This document shows, piece after piece, positions 14,438 through 21,842 of a stretch of DNA of 24,235 nucleotides. Position numbers and translations under genes: made by a program. Below the pieces are notes generated by a model that was not told the DNA's origin, did not search any database, and worked only from the letters and a program-made list of their open reading frames with translations. The stretch spans positions 1-24,235 of the forward strand of contig JAFGIA010000023.1 in assembly GCA_016929795.1 (NCBI GenBank). Direction: 5' to 3'. The stretch comes from Anaerolineae bacterium. GTDB lineage: Bacteria; Chloroflexota; Anaerolineae; JAAYZQ01. Positions within the stretch are counted from its first letter, which is position 1. The number at the start of each line of letters is the position of its first letter.

Positions 14438-15835
14438 CCCCTTCCCAGTCGCGGCTCCCACCGTAACTGCCCGCTTCCACCCCTCAATTGCCCACCGGCG
14501 CAGCTCCCATACATCCGCAAACACCCGTGCCGCACCGGCTTTCGCCAGGCGCTCCGCCGGCAGCGTCGTCTCCAATGCCACGCACATCATCCCCGCTGCC
14601 CTCGCCGACTCGATGCCCAACGGCGCATTCTCCACTGCCAGGCACCGCTCCGGGTCGACGCCCAGCCGCCGCGCGGCAATACCGTAAGGTTCCGGGTCGG
14701 GCTTGCCACGCTCGACCTCATCGCCCGTGACAATCACCTCGAACAGATCCGCCACCCCTGTCGGCACCAGGCTCTCCTCCACCACACTCCGTGCGCTTCC
14801 GGTCACCAGGGCCAGCCGGTAGCCGCGACCGCCCAGATCGTGGAGCAGGGAGGCCATGCCCTCCACCAGCCGCGGCTTAAAGCGCGCCCGGAACCGCTCG
14901 CGCTTTTCGCCAGCCAGCCGCCTGGCTTCTTGGTCAGGCACCGCATAGCCCAGAAACTGCTCTGTCAATCGCCGGGCCGTGGGCTCTGTCGGCACCCCTT
15001 CCAGTGGATACAGATGCTCCGCAGTCAGGTCGATCCCCAGCGGCGCCAGCGTCTCCTGCCAGGTCACCAGGTGGTCGGGCATCGAGTCGAGCACCACTCC
15101 GTCCATATCGAGCACGATCGCACGAGCCGGCACAGTCGGAGCGCGTACGTAGGCGACGAGATCGAGCAACGTGTCGATGCGTGCCGCAGGCGCATGTGGC
15201 TGGTGATCGCCCCTGTCGATCAGCACCGCATCCATCCCGGCGCCGCGTGCGCCTTCCACGTCGTCGCCTACGTGGTCGCCCACATAGAGAATCCTCTCCA
15301 CCGGCCGCCCCGCTTCCGCCACCACCCGCTCAAAGATACGCGCATCGGGCTTGGCCATTCCCTCCTCTGCCGACACCACCACAAAGTCGAAATAAGAGGT
15401 CAGGCCGAACCGTGCCAGGACCGTCCGCAAGTGAGTACCAAAGTTTGACAGCACCCCCATCCCCAGGTTGAGCCGCCGGAGAGCCTCGAGCGCCGGCACC
15501 ACATCGTCGTACAGGCGGTCGAACCGTCCCGCAAAGAGCCACTCGACCATCTCGTCACCCAGTGCCGGCCTCTCTGCCCACGCCTTCCGGAACACCCCGC
15601 GCCACCACTGATAGAGCTCGTCATTTTCCGCACCCAGCCCCTCTGCCTCGTCTCGCTCCGCGACAATAATCCCGATCAGGCGGCGGTGAAAAGCACGCGC
15701 GTCCTCGTCCAAAGCGGGCAGCCCCGCCTCCTGCAAAAACTCGCGAAACGGTGCACAATCGTGAAAGCCGAGGAGGGTGCCCCCCACATCAAAGACAACA
15801 GTGTCATAGCGCCATTCTGGCCTATCTACCTCCAT
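14432..15835 (-). CDS. tandem HAD-superfamily hydrolase fusion
   Basis: A 467-residue protein with two complete HAD folds. Domain 1 (about 10-228) opens with FDVGGTLL: nucleophile D16 is present, but the usual second aspartate of DxD is Gly18. LSN near 129-131, K162 in MAKPD and GDHVGDD near 186-192 follow. Domain 2 (about 236-455) opens with LDMDGVVLDS (D243, D245), then LVTGSAR, the lysine in RGKPDPEPY and ENAPLGIESARAAGM; it resembles beta-phosphoglucomutase and related sugar phosphatases. The start is ATG 15835, with AAAGGA about 8 bases upstream; the open frame continues farther but without support. It lies 22 bases after an all-helical unknown gene in the same direction. The products look like small phosphatases or mutases, and the substrates cannot be told. 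Confidence 0.88.
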   Translation of the reverse strand: MEVDRPEWRYDTVVFDVGGTLLGFHDCAPFREFLQEAGLPALDEDARAFHRRLIGIIVAERDEAEGLGAENDELYQWWRGVFRKAWAERPALGDEMVEWLFAGRFDRLYDDVVPALEALRRLNLGMGVLSNFGTHLRTVLARFGLTSYFDFVVVSAEEGMAKPDARIFERVVAEAGRPVERILYVGDHVGDDVEGARGAGMDAVLIDRGDHQPHAPAARIDTLLDLVAYVRAPTVPARAIVLDMDGVVLDSMPDHLVTWQETLAPLGIDLTAEHLYPLEGVPTEPTARRLTEQFLGYAVPDQEARRLAGEKRERFRARFKPRLVEGMASLLHDLGGRGYRLALVTGSARSVVEESLVPTGVADLFEVIVTGDEVERGKPDPEPYGIAARRLGVDPERCLAVENAPLGIESARAAGMMCVALETTLPAERLAKAGAARVFADVWELRRWAIEGWKRAVTVGAATGKGL

Positions 15836-15857
15836 CCGCGCATCCTTTGCATCGTGG

Positions 15858-16451
15858 CTACACCTCTGGCCCTTCAGCCAGGCGCGCCACAAGAGATAAC
15901 AACAGGATCTGGAACACCCGCCCCAGCAGCACCGCCTTGGCTTCCGGGGCCACATCCGCCGCGCGCACCGGTGCCAGCAGTGACGAGATCGCCTGCCACC
16001 GCGCCTCGGCCGGCGAATCTGCCTGCGCCGCGCTCGATGCCCGCCACAGAGCCTCAGTCAAGTACCAGGCTGCCTCCTGGTGCACCAGGTCCGATTCTAA
16101 CTGCCATCCCTTGATATATTGCCGGCTGGCCGCCACCATCAGCACCTCGCCCAGGCCGCCCATCACCAGCCCCTGCCACATCTCTTCGCCCCGGCTCGCC
16201 AACACATTCTCCAGCGCCACTGCGCCCACCGCACCAATGTCGAGGCGCGATGCCAGCTCGCTGTAATTTCGCGCCGACAGCTTGCTCTGCAGCTCACACA
16301 AGTACGAGTAGAACCGCCCGGCGACGCCCAGCGCCTCCTCTGCCGCCTGGCCACCCCTGCCCAAAGCCAGAATCGCACCCTGCAGGTCGACGAGTGCCTC
16401 GGGCGTCGGCCGGCGCACCACCTGCTCCACCACTTCTTCGAGGTTCTTCAT
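15858..16451 (-). CDS. all-helical protein of unknown function
   Basis: A 197-residue protein that I do not recognise. It is almost entirely amphipathic helix (MKNLEEVVEQVVRRPTPEALVDLQGAILALG at the start, written here only as a general impression of charged then hydrophobic turns), with a W/Y-rich middle (about 100-145). It has no signal peptide, metal motif or catalytic motif, and two hydrophobic stretches (about 75-95 and 175-190) are too short or too mixed to call membrane spans. ATG 16451 is chosen because a strong AAGGGGAGGAAGGGG ribosome site precedes it. It shares a transcript with the tandem HAD gene and is divergent from the V4R-domain gene. That position suggests a common pathway, but I cannot name a function. 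Confidence 0.75.
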   Translation of the reverse strand: MKNLEEVVEQVVRRPTPEALVDLQGAILALGRGGQAAEEALGVAGRFYSYLCELQSKLSARNYSELASRLDIGAVGAVALENVLASRGEEMWQGLVMGGLGEVLMVAASRQYIKGWQLESDLVHQEAAWYLTEALWRASSAAQADSPAEARWQAISSLLAPVRAADVAPEAKAVLLGRVFQILLLSLVARLAEGPEV

Positions 16452-16482
16452 GTCCCCTTCCTCCCCTTCCTTGGTCGCGGGC

Positions 16483-16511
16483 ATTATACCACACCCTGCT
16501 CGATTTTGGAA
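16483..16511 (-). promoter_or_regulatory. promoter of the helical-protein / HAD operon
   Basis: On the minus strand: TTCCAA (16511-16506), a 17-base spacer, then TATAAT (16488-16483) with a TGG extension. The weak -35 is balanced by the extended -10. The predicted start is near 16476. The -35 covers the same six bases as the -35 of the opposite promoter. Confidence 0.65.
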
Positions 16512-16533
16512 CCTGGCCCGATCGCGTTATAAT
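16506..16533 (+). promoter_or_regulatory. promoter of the V4R-domain gene
   Basis: TTGGAA (16506-16511), a 16-base spacer, TATAAT (16528-16533). The ATG codons at 16538 and 16544 lie 5 and 11 bases after the -10, so the mRNA is leaderless or has only a few bases of leader. Confidence 0.7.
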
Positions 16534-16537
16534 AGAG

Positions 16538-17146
16538 ATGGTCATGGAAGAGGCACGAATTCCCTTTGTTGTGCTGTCGGTCTTGCTCGACCAGGTGCGC
16601 CAATCGCTTGGGCGGCGCGGCCTCATCACCCTGCTGCGCCGTGCCGGGCTTGACCTATACATCGACGCGCCATCCCCCTCTGCCCACGTGCCGCCCGTGC
16701 CCCTCGCCCACTGGGCCCGCCTCGTGGCCGAGGTGCACGAAGCGTTTGATCCACGCGCGGCGCACGACCTGCTGTGGCGTGCCGGTGAATCAGCCGCCCG
16801 CGCCCTGCGCCGCCCTGCCCCGGCACGCGTGGCCGGCACCGCGCTCCGCCTCCTCCCTGCCGACAGGCGCCTGCGCCTGGCACTGGAGCGCCTGGCAGCA
16901 CAGGGAGAAGAGATCTATGGCACGGCTCACCTGGTCCAGGAGGAGGCCTCCGCCCTCTTCATCACCCTCCACCCGTGCCCCCACTGCGCAGCAGTCACCC
17001 GGCCCATGCCGCGCCCCATCTGTCACACAGCATCCGCCTGGATCGCCGACAGCGTCGAGTGGGCCATGGGCGAAAGGCACCTGGTGGAAGAAGTAACGTG
17101 CATCGCCGCCGGCAGCACCGAGTGCCGCTTTCGGGTTGCGCGCTAG
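16538..17146 (+). CDS. V4R-domain protein
   Basis: A 202-residue protein with a helical N-terminal half (about 10-95, VLLDQVRQSLGRRGLITLLRRAGL) and a C-terminal 4-vinyl-reductase-like (V4R) domain (about 120-202). V4R is a small-molecule-binding fold known from BchJ and from sensor proteins. Typical elements are the HCPHC-like cluster (C147, C150), C162, EEVTCIAAG with C188, and the end GSTECRFRV with C196, which is the usual V4R terminus. Five cysteines could bind a metal or a tetrapyrrole, but this is inference. The start is ATG 16538 or the in-frame ATG 16544; both fit a near-leaderless transcript. A 30-base copy of its 3' end, including the stop codon, recurs 77 bases downstream. Confidence 0.72.
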   Translation: MVMEEARIPFVVLSVLLDQVRQSLGRRGLITLLRRAGLDLYIDAPSPSAHVPPVPLAHWARLVAEVHEAFDPRAAHDLLWRAGESAARALRRPAPARVAGTALRLLPADRRLRLALERLAAQGEEIYGTAHLVQEEASALFITLHPCPHCAAVTRPMPRPICHTASAWIADSVEWAMGERHLVEEVTCIAAGSTECRFRVAR

Positions 17147-17226
17147 GCCCAACACCTTTCAAATAGGGCTCAAGCCCCCGTCCCCGGGGGCGGCCCGAGT
17201 GCCACCTTCGGGTTGCGCGCTAGGCC
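17120..17226 (+). repeat. 30-base direct repeat copying the V4R gene 3' end, with a GC hairpin between
   Basis: Bases 17120-17149 (the last codons and stop of the V4R gene) recur at 17197-17226 with two mismatches in 30. Between them GCCCCCG (17174-17180) and CGGGGGC (17185-17191) form a 7-bp hairpin with a 4-base loop. The second copy reaches the stop codon of the convergent rlmI gene. There is no T tract, but a GC hairpin between convergent genes could slow polymerase on both strands. Confidence 0.75.
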
Positions 17227-17230
17227 GGTT

Positions 17231-18403
17231 TTACCACACGCGGCAGATAAACCCCTTCAGGTACCACGACTCGGGAAAAGTGAGCAGCACCGGGTGATCG
17301 TGCGCCTGTGCCAGCCACTCCACAATCTGGGCCTGGCGCCCTGCGTCCACGCTGGCGGCAAACACAAACTTCTGAAACAGGCCCGCGTCGACCCGGCCGG
17401 AGCAAGAAAAAGTGACCAGCACGCCGCCTCGCTTCAAGAGCTGCATCGCCAGTAGATTCAGGTCCTTATACCCCCGGCTGGCCTTCATCACGTCTGCCTG
17501 CGACGTGGCAAACTTGGGTGGATCGAGCACGATCACATCATAGGCGCGTCCCTCAGCCCGATAGTCACGCAGCACCTGGAACACATCGCCGGCCAACATC
17601 TCCTGTGGCGCCAGGCCATTGAGCGCCAGGTTCTCCTCGGCGATCTCGAGCGCCGGGATCGACGAGTCGACGTTGAGCACCGACCTGGCTCCCGCCCCGG
17701 CGGCATACACTGCAAAAGCGCCGCTATAGGCAAACGCATTCAGCACGTCGGCACCGGCGCAATACGCGGCCGTGCGCCGCCGGTTTTCTCGTTGATCCAG
17801 GTAAAAACCGGTCTTGTGCCCTCGTTTCACATCCACCAGAAATCGATACCCACCCTCCTCGATCTCGATCCTATCCGGGGGTTCCTCGCCCCACACCCTG
17901 CCCGCTTCCTGGCCCAGCCCCTCATGCAGGCGCACATCTGCGTCGTCCCGGGCATAGATCCCCGCCGGCTCCACCATCTCTGCCAGCAGCGCCGCCAGCT
18001 CATCCCGGCGCTGTGCCATGCCCAGCGTCAGGCACTGCATCACCAGCCAGTCGCCATACCGGTCCACGATCAATCCCGGTAATCCATCCGACTCGGCATA
18101 GACCAGCCGGCAGGCGTTGCTATCGGCGATCGACCGCCTGCCCTCGATCGCCCTGGCCATCTGCCGCCGCCAGAACGCCGCATCGATCTCTTCCTCCTCG
18201 TTCCACGCCACGATGCGCACCACGATCTGCGATCGACGGTTCAAATAGCCCGTGGCGAGGTATTGCCCCCCCTCATCGACGATGCGTACCACCTCGCCAT
18301 CCCGGGCCGGCCCATCAATGCCGGCCACCGCCCCCGAAAAGATCCACGGGTGCCGGTTGCGCACCGGCTTGTCCCGCCCCCGCTTCAGGATCACCGTCGT
18401 CAT
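17231..18403 (-). CDS. rlmI: 23S rRNA (cytosine-C5) methyltransferase, RlmI type
   Basis: SAM-dependent methyltransferase of the RlmI family; E. coli RlmI methylates C1962 of 23S rRNA. The 390-residue length matches the family. An N-terminal PUA domain (about 1-75) starts TTVILKRGRDKPVRNRHPW and FSGAV. The Rossmann domain has DVKRGHKTGFYLDQRENR, motif I VLNAFAYSGAFAVYAAG (about 217-233), the catalytic-loop DPPKFA near 290 and the SCSGRV segment near 330, ending YLKGFICRVW as in RlmI. ATG 18403 gives the normal family N-terminus. ATG 18412, three codons earlier, has a better-spaced GAGGAGG and is a fair alternative. No clear promoter lies directly upstream; a minus-strand promoter at 18996-19023 could reach it across the receiver gene. 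Confidence 0.92.
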   Translation of the reverse strand: MTTVILKRGRDKPVRNRHPWIFSGAVAGIDGPARDGEVVRIVDEGGQYLATGYLNRRSQIVVRIVAWNEEEEIDAAFWRRQMARAIEGRRSIADSNACRLVYAESDGLPGLIVDRYGDWLVMQCLTLGMAQRRDELAALLAEMVEPAGIYARDDADVRLHEGLGQEAGRVWGEEPPDRIEIEEGGYRFLVDVKRGHKTGFYLDQRENRRRTAAYCAGADVLNAFAYSGAFAVYAAGAGARSVLNVDSSIPALEIAEENLALNGLAPQEMLAGDVFQVLRDYRAEGRAYDVIVLDPPKFATSQADVMKASRGYKDLNLLAMQLLKRGGVLVTFSCSGRVDAGLFQKFVFAASVDAGRQAQIVEWLAQAHDHPVLLTFPESWYLKGFICRVW

Positions 18404-18517
18404 CCCCTGCATTCCCCTCCCCCTCCTCGCATCGCCACCGCACCTCCTGAGAAAGAGCGGGGGTTCCCCGCCCCTTCCACCGGCCACACCCTTCCCTACC
18501 TATCCATAACGTGACAC

Positions 18518-18546
18518 TTGACACCTGGCATTTTTCATGTTAAGAT
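18518..18546 (+). promoter_or_regulatory. sigma70-type promoter of the lone receiver gene
   Basis: TTGACA (18518-18523), a 17-base spacer, TAAGAT (18541-18546). The predicted start is near 18553, with a leader of about 78 nt. Confidence 0.75.
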
Positions 18547-18630
18547 GTTCCCCGGCTGCAAGCTCATCATCCGCCGCCGGGACAGGCACACCAACGCCGC
18601 AACCAGAACTTCTCCAAAGGGAGAGAGAGC

Positions 18631-18996
18631 GTGTCCAATCGCATCTTGATTGTCGACGACGAACCAAGCATCCGCCACCTCTTGCGAAGCGTGCTCGCCA
18701 ACGAACAATACGAGGTTGAAACCGCCGGAAGCACGCTTGAAGCATTGTCCCAGTTGCAAGAGACCTCATTCGACATAGCGATCGTCGACCTCTTGCTCCC
18801 TGGCCCCAATGGGCTCATCCTCGCCGAAGCCATCCGCGTGTTAGATCCTGGCACGCCCATCGTCCTGATCACGGCCTATGGCAGCCCCTCCTTCGAGACG
18901 ATGGCCTCGCACCCAGCCGTCACCCACTATGTCCACAAGCCTTTCACCATCGAGCGGCTGCTGGACGTCGTGCAAGAATGCCTGACCGCTCGATAA
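18631..18996 (+). CDS. stand-alone response regulator receiver protein 3
   Basis: A 121-residue CheY-like receiver with no output domain. Acidic pocket D9/D10, phosphoacceptor D53 in IVDLLLP, switch threonine T81 in LITAYG, lysine K103 in VHKPF. The start is GTG at 18631 with AAAGGGAGAG upstream. It has its own promoter and no kinase gene beside it, so its partner is elsewhere; the kinase at 7187-8776 is one candidate. Its stop codon overlaps the -10 of a promoter-like sequence on the opposite strand, so antisense control is possible. Confidence 0.9.
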   Translation: MSNRILIVDDEPSIRHLLRSVLANEQYEVETAGSTLEALSQLQETSFDIAIVDLLLPGPNGLILAEAIRVLDPGTPIVLITAYGSPSFETMASHPAVTHYVHKPFTIERLLDVVQECLTAR

Positions 18997-19023
18997 TTAT
19001 ACCACCTTTCGAGAGCCCGTCAA
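18996..19023 (-). promoter_or_regulatory. promoter-like sequence firing antisense to receiver 3
   Basis: On the minus strand: TTGACG (19023-19018), a 16-base spacer, then TATAAT (19001-18996) with a TGG extension. The predicted start is near 18989, inside the receiver gene, so the RNA would be antisense to it and would continue toward rlmI at 18403. Confidence 0.6.
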
Positions 19024-19054
19024 GGCCCCCTTTTCGCTTCTTGCGCAGTTCCGT

Positions 19055-19083
19055 TTGACTTTTCGCCCTCGATAGGCTATAAT
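19055..19083 (+). promoter_or_regulatory. sigma70-type promoter of rpsT
   Basis: TTGACT (19055-19060), a 17-base spacer, TATAAT (19078-19083), a nearly perfect consensus as expected for a ribosomal protein. The predicted start is near 19090, giving a leader of about 36 nt. Confidence 0.85.
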
Positions 19084-19125
19084 GTCGCCCGCTATTTTCG
19101 AGAATACGAAGGGAGTGAGATTCTC

Positions 19126-19404
19126 TTGGCGAACACAAAGTCAGCCATCAAGCGCATGCGCAGTTCCGAGCGCAGGCGCCGCGTCAACCAGGTGCATCGC
19201 TCGCGGGCGCGCACCTACATCAAAAAGACACAGCAGCTCATCGTCGCCGGCAAGTTTGAGCAAGCCGAAGCGATGGCCTGCCAGGCTGCGAGCGCCCTTG
19301 ATCGGGCAGCGCAGAAAGGCGTCATTCACAAAAATAACGCCGCGCGCCGCAAGTCGCGCTTGATGCAGCAGTTGAACCAGGCCCGAGCGCAGCAAGCCGC
19401 CTGA
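19126..19404 (+). CDS. rpsT: 30S ribosomal protein S20
   Basis: A 92-residue basic protein that binds 16S rRNA in the small subunit. It opens with ANTKSAIKRMRSSERRRR and has the family segments RARTYIKKTQQLI and KGVIHKNNAARRKSRLMQQL. Length and helical, Lys/Arg-rich composition match S20. The start is TTG at 19126; GGGAG lies about 10 bases upstream, and no in-frame ATG or GTG would keep the conserved N-terminus. E. coli rpsT also starts with UUG and represses its own translation, so the same control may act here. It is a single-gene transcript with its own promoter and a terminator downstream. Confidence 0.95.
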   Translation: MANTKSAIKRMRSSERRRRVNQVHRSRARTYIKKTQQLIVAGKFEQAEAMACQAASALDRAAQKGVIHKNNAARRKSRLMQQLNQARAQQAA

Positions 19405-19481
19405 TCATCCTTTATGCGCCGCCGCCGGCTCGGGCGATTCGGCGCGCCTCGCGGCTTTGGCGCTCGATCGCCAAGTCGGTG

Positions 19482-19530
19482 AAAAACCCGTTTCCGGCAA
19501 CGTACGTTAGCCTGGAAGACGGGTTTTTTT
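19482..19530 (+). terminator. Rho-independent terminator after rpsT
   Basis: AAACCCGTTTCC (starting about 19484) pairs with GGAAGACGGGTTT with one bulge, and the second arm runs into seven T ending at 19530. It lies 78 bases after the rpsT stop and ahead of the GH57 gene. Confidence 0.85.
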
Positions 19531-19587
19531 GAGCTATCCGCCGGCGCTCGACAGTGCCCGGCGCCGCTGGCATATCGAGGAGGTAGC

Positions 19588-21801
19588 TTGTCGCATCCAT
19601 TGTACGTGGCGCTCGTGTGGCACATGCACCAACCCTACTATCGCGCTGGCCAGACGGGCGAATACATCCTCCCCTGGGTGCGCCTTCACGCTGTCAAGGA
19701 CTATTTGCATATGGCCGAGGTCATAGCCCGGCACCCGGCCATGCACCTCACCTTCAACATCGTCCCTTCCCTCCTCGAACAATTGCACGCCTACGCCACG
19801 GGACAGGCAACCGATCGCCTGCAGGCCTTGGCCCTGCAAGAGACATGGGATCATGAGGAGCGCTGCTACCTCCTGGCCAACTGCTTTAGCCTCCACTGGG
19901 ATAATATCATCCGCCGCCACCCACCCTATCGCCGCCTCCTCGATCGCCGCCACCAGGCGCAGGTCGAACCAGCCCGCCTCCCCGACACCTACTTCCGAGA
20001 TCTTGTCACCTGGTTCAACCTGGCGTGGATCGATCCCCACTGGCTGGAATCCGATTCTGACCTGAAAGCACTCGTGACCAAGGGAGAGGGATTTACGCGG
20101 GACGACACGCGCGCCGTCCTCGACAAGCACAAGGCCATCATCGGGCGCATCCTGCCCCTCTACCGCTCCCTGGCCGAATCGGGCCAGATCGAGATCTCGG
20201 TCTCGCCCTACTATCATCCTATCCTGCCCCTGATCGTCGATAACCGCCTCGGCCGCCGCGCCAGCCCTGGCCTCCCACTCCCCCACGTCCCTTTTGCCCA
20301 TCCGGAGGATGCCGCCGAGCAGATCCGTCTCGCGATTGAAGCACACCGCCACTCCTTTGGCCGCCGGCCACACGGCATGTGGCCCTCAGAGGGGGCAGTG
20401 TGTCCCGAGATCATCTTCTGGCTCGCCGCCGAAGAATTTGCCTGGTTCGCCTCAGACGAGGGCGTGCTGGGCCGCAGCCTGGGCCACTGGCCACAGCGCG
20501 ACCCCTATGGGCACGTCACCAATCCGCACCTCCTATATCAGCCCTACAGCACCCACGTAGGAGAGCGACCGCCGGCCGTCATCTTTCGCGACCGCTTGCT
20601 GGCCGATCGGATCGGTTTCGTCTACAAAGATTGGCGCGGACACGACGCAGCCGACGACCTCATCCACCGCCTGCATCGCATCCGCGAGAACCTCGCCGAT
20701 CCAGCCCACCCCTACCTGGTTTCGATCATCCTCGATGGCGAGAACTGCTGGGAAGGGTACGAGCACAATGGCGACCTCTTCCTAGATCGCCTCTACGACC
20801 AGCTCGTCATCGATCCCGATCTCTGCCCTGTGACAGTGACAGACTACCTGGCCCAGCATCCGCCCCGCGTCGAGATTGGCACCCTGCACACGGGGTCATG
20901 GATCAACCACAACCTCGAAACCTGGATCGGCGAGGTGGAGCAAAACCAGGCCTGGGAGTACCTGGCCCGCACGCGAGATCGCCTCTGTGCCTGGCAGCAA
21001 GAATATTCACTCGTCGACTTTGAAGTACTGGAACGGGCGTGGCAAGCGATCTATATCGCGGAAGGCAGTGACTGGTTCTGGTGGTACTATAGCTACAACG
21101 CCTCCGACCAGGACACCCTGTTCGACGCCACGTTTCGTGGCCACCTGGCGTCCGTATATAGCGTGCTGGGCCTGCCCGCCCCTGCCTGGCTCTCTCGCCC
21201 CATCGCCGGCTACGCGCCGCCCGCTCACCAGCGGATGCCATCTGCCTACATCGCGCCCCACCTCTCTGCCACAGCCACCGCTTCCCTGGAATGGACCGGC
21301 GCTGGCTACCTCGACCCGGTGCCATCGTCTGGCACCATGCAGCGCGGGTACACAGCCATCCGCCGCCTCTACTATGGCTACAACCCGGCCGATCTCTTTA
21401 TCCGGCTGGAGCTAAACGAGCCACTCACCCCCTACCAGGTGCGTCTCTATCTCGCCGTGCCCGGCCATACCAAAGTAAACCGCCGCTTTCGCCTCGTCGG
21501 AGAGGGTTCTGATCAGATCGTGTCCGGCCCCGGCCTGGCCTGGGAGCTCGACCTGCCTGCCGGCGCCCTCCAGGCAACTTTAAACCGGGCCGATGGCCAG
21601 GAAGTGTGGCATGCCGTTGCCCATCTGTCAGCCATTGCTTGCGGCGAGCAGGTCGTCGAGCTCGCCGCCTCACTCTGGCGGCTTGACCTCCAACTGGGCC
21701 AGTCCCTGGATCTGGTCGTGCTTTTGGCTCGAGACAACATCCTCGTCGAGGCTTTGCCCGAGTCTGAAGCACTCACTATCAGCCTCAAGCCCCTGATCTA
21801 A
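19588..21801 (+). CDS. glycoside hydrolase family 57 protein (alpha-amylase/pullulanase-like)
   Basis: A 737-residue GH57 enzyme, a retaining family that acts on alpha-glucans such as starch or glycogen. Conserved regions are in order: HMHQPY at 12-17, a segment ending YYHPILPL, GMWPSEGAV with the predicted nucleophile E268, SDEGVLGR, ILDGENCWEGY with the predicted acid/base D383, and LHTGSWI. The spacing is close to amylopullulanase-type members. The last 200 residues form a beta-rich domain (about 540-737), possibly carbohydrate binding. There is no signal peptide, so it is probably cytoplasmic and would act on stored glucan. The start is TTG at 19588 with a strong GAGGAGG 4 bases upstream. 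No convincing promoter is seen between the rpsT terminator and this gene. Two ABC-2 permease genes follow after 41 bases. Confidence 0.9.
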   Translation: MSHPLYVALVWHMHQPYYRAGQTGEYILPWVRLHAVKDYLHMAEVIARHPAMHLTFNIVPSLLEQLHAYATGQATDRLQALALQETWDHEERCYLLANCFSLHWDNIIRRHPPYRRLLDRRHQAQVEPARLPDTYFRDLVTWFNLAWIDPHWLESDSDLKALVTKGEGFTRDDTRAVLDKHKAIIGRILPLYRSLAESGQIEISVSPYYHPILPLIVDNRLGRRASPGLPLPHVPFAHPEDAAEQIRLAIEAHRHSFGRRPHGMWPSEGAVCPEIIFWLAAEEFAWFASDEGVLGRSLGHWPQRDPYGHVTNPHLLYQPYSTHVGERPPAVIFRDRLLADRIGFVYKDWRGHDAADDLIHRLHRIRENLADPAHPYLVSIILDGENCWEGYEHNGDLFLDRLYDQLVIDPDLCPVTVTDYLAQHPPRVEIGTLHTGSWINHNLETWIGEVEQNQAWEYLARTRDRLCAWQQEYSLVDFEVLERAWQAIYIAEGSDWFWWYYSYNASDQDTLFDATFRGHLASVYSVLGLPAPAWLSRPIAGYAPPAHQRMPSAYIAPHLSATATASLEWTGAGYLDPVPSSGTMQRGYTAIRRLYYGYNPADLFIRLELNEPLTPYQVRLYLAVPGHTKVNRRFRLVGEGSDQIVSGPGLAWELDLPAGALQATLNRADGQEVWHAVAHLSAIACGEQVVELAASLWRLDLQLGQSLDLVVLLARDNILVEALPESEALTISLKPLI

Positions 21802-21842
21802 CCGTGGTCCACCTGCCTCTTCTCTCCGAGGAAAGCTGAGCC

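Noticed and set aside
18456..18474. GC hairpin GCGGGG / CCCCGC upstream of rlmI
   Set aside because: A short stem with a tiny loop, no T run and no clear relation to a start or stop codon; expected by chance in this base composition.
19548..19576. Possible GH57 promoter TCGACA - 17 - CATATC
   Set aside because: The -10 matches only three of six consensus bases, clearly weaker than the other promoters in the window.
21746..21780. Possible promoter for permease 1 inside the GH57 3' end (TTGCCC - 17 - TATCAG)
   Set aside because: Both boxes are weak; cotranscription with GH57 is the simpler reading.
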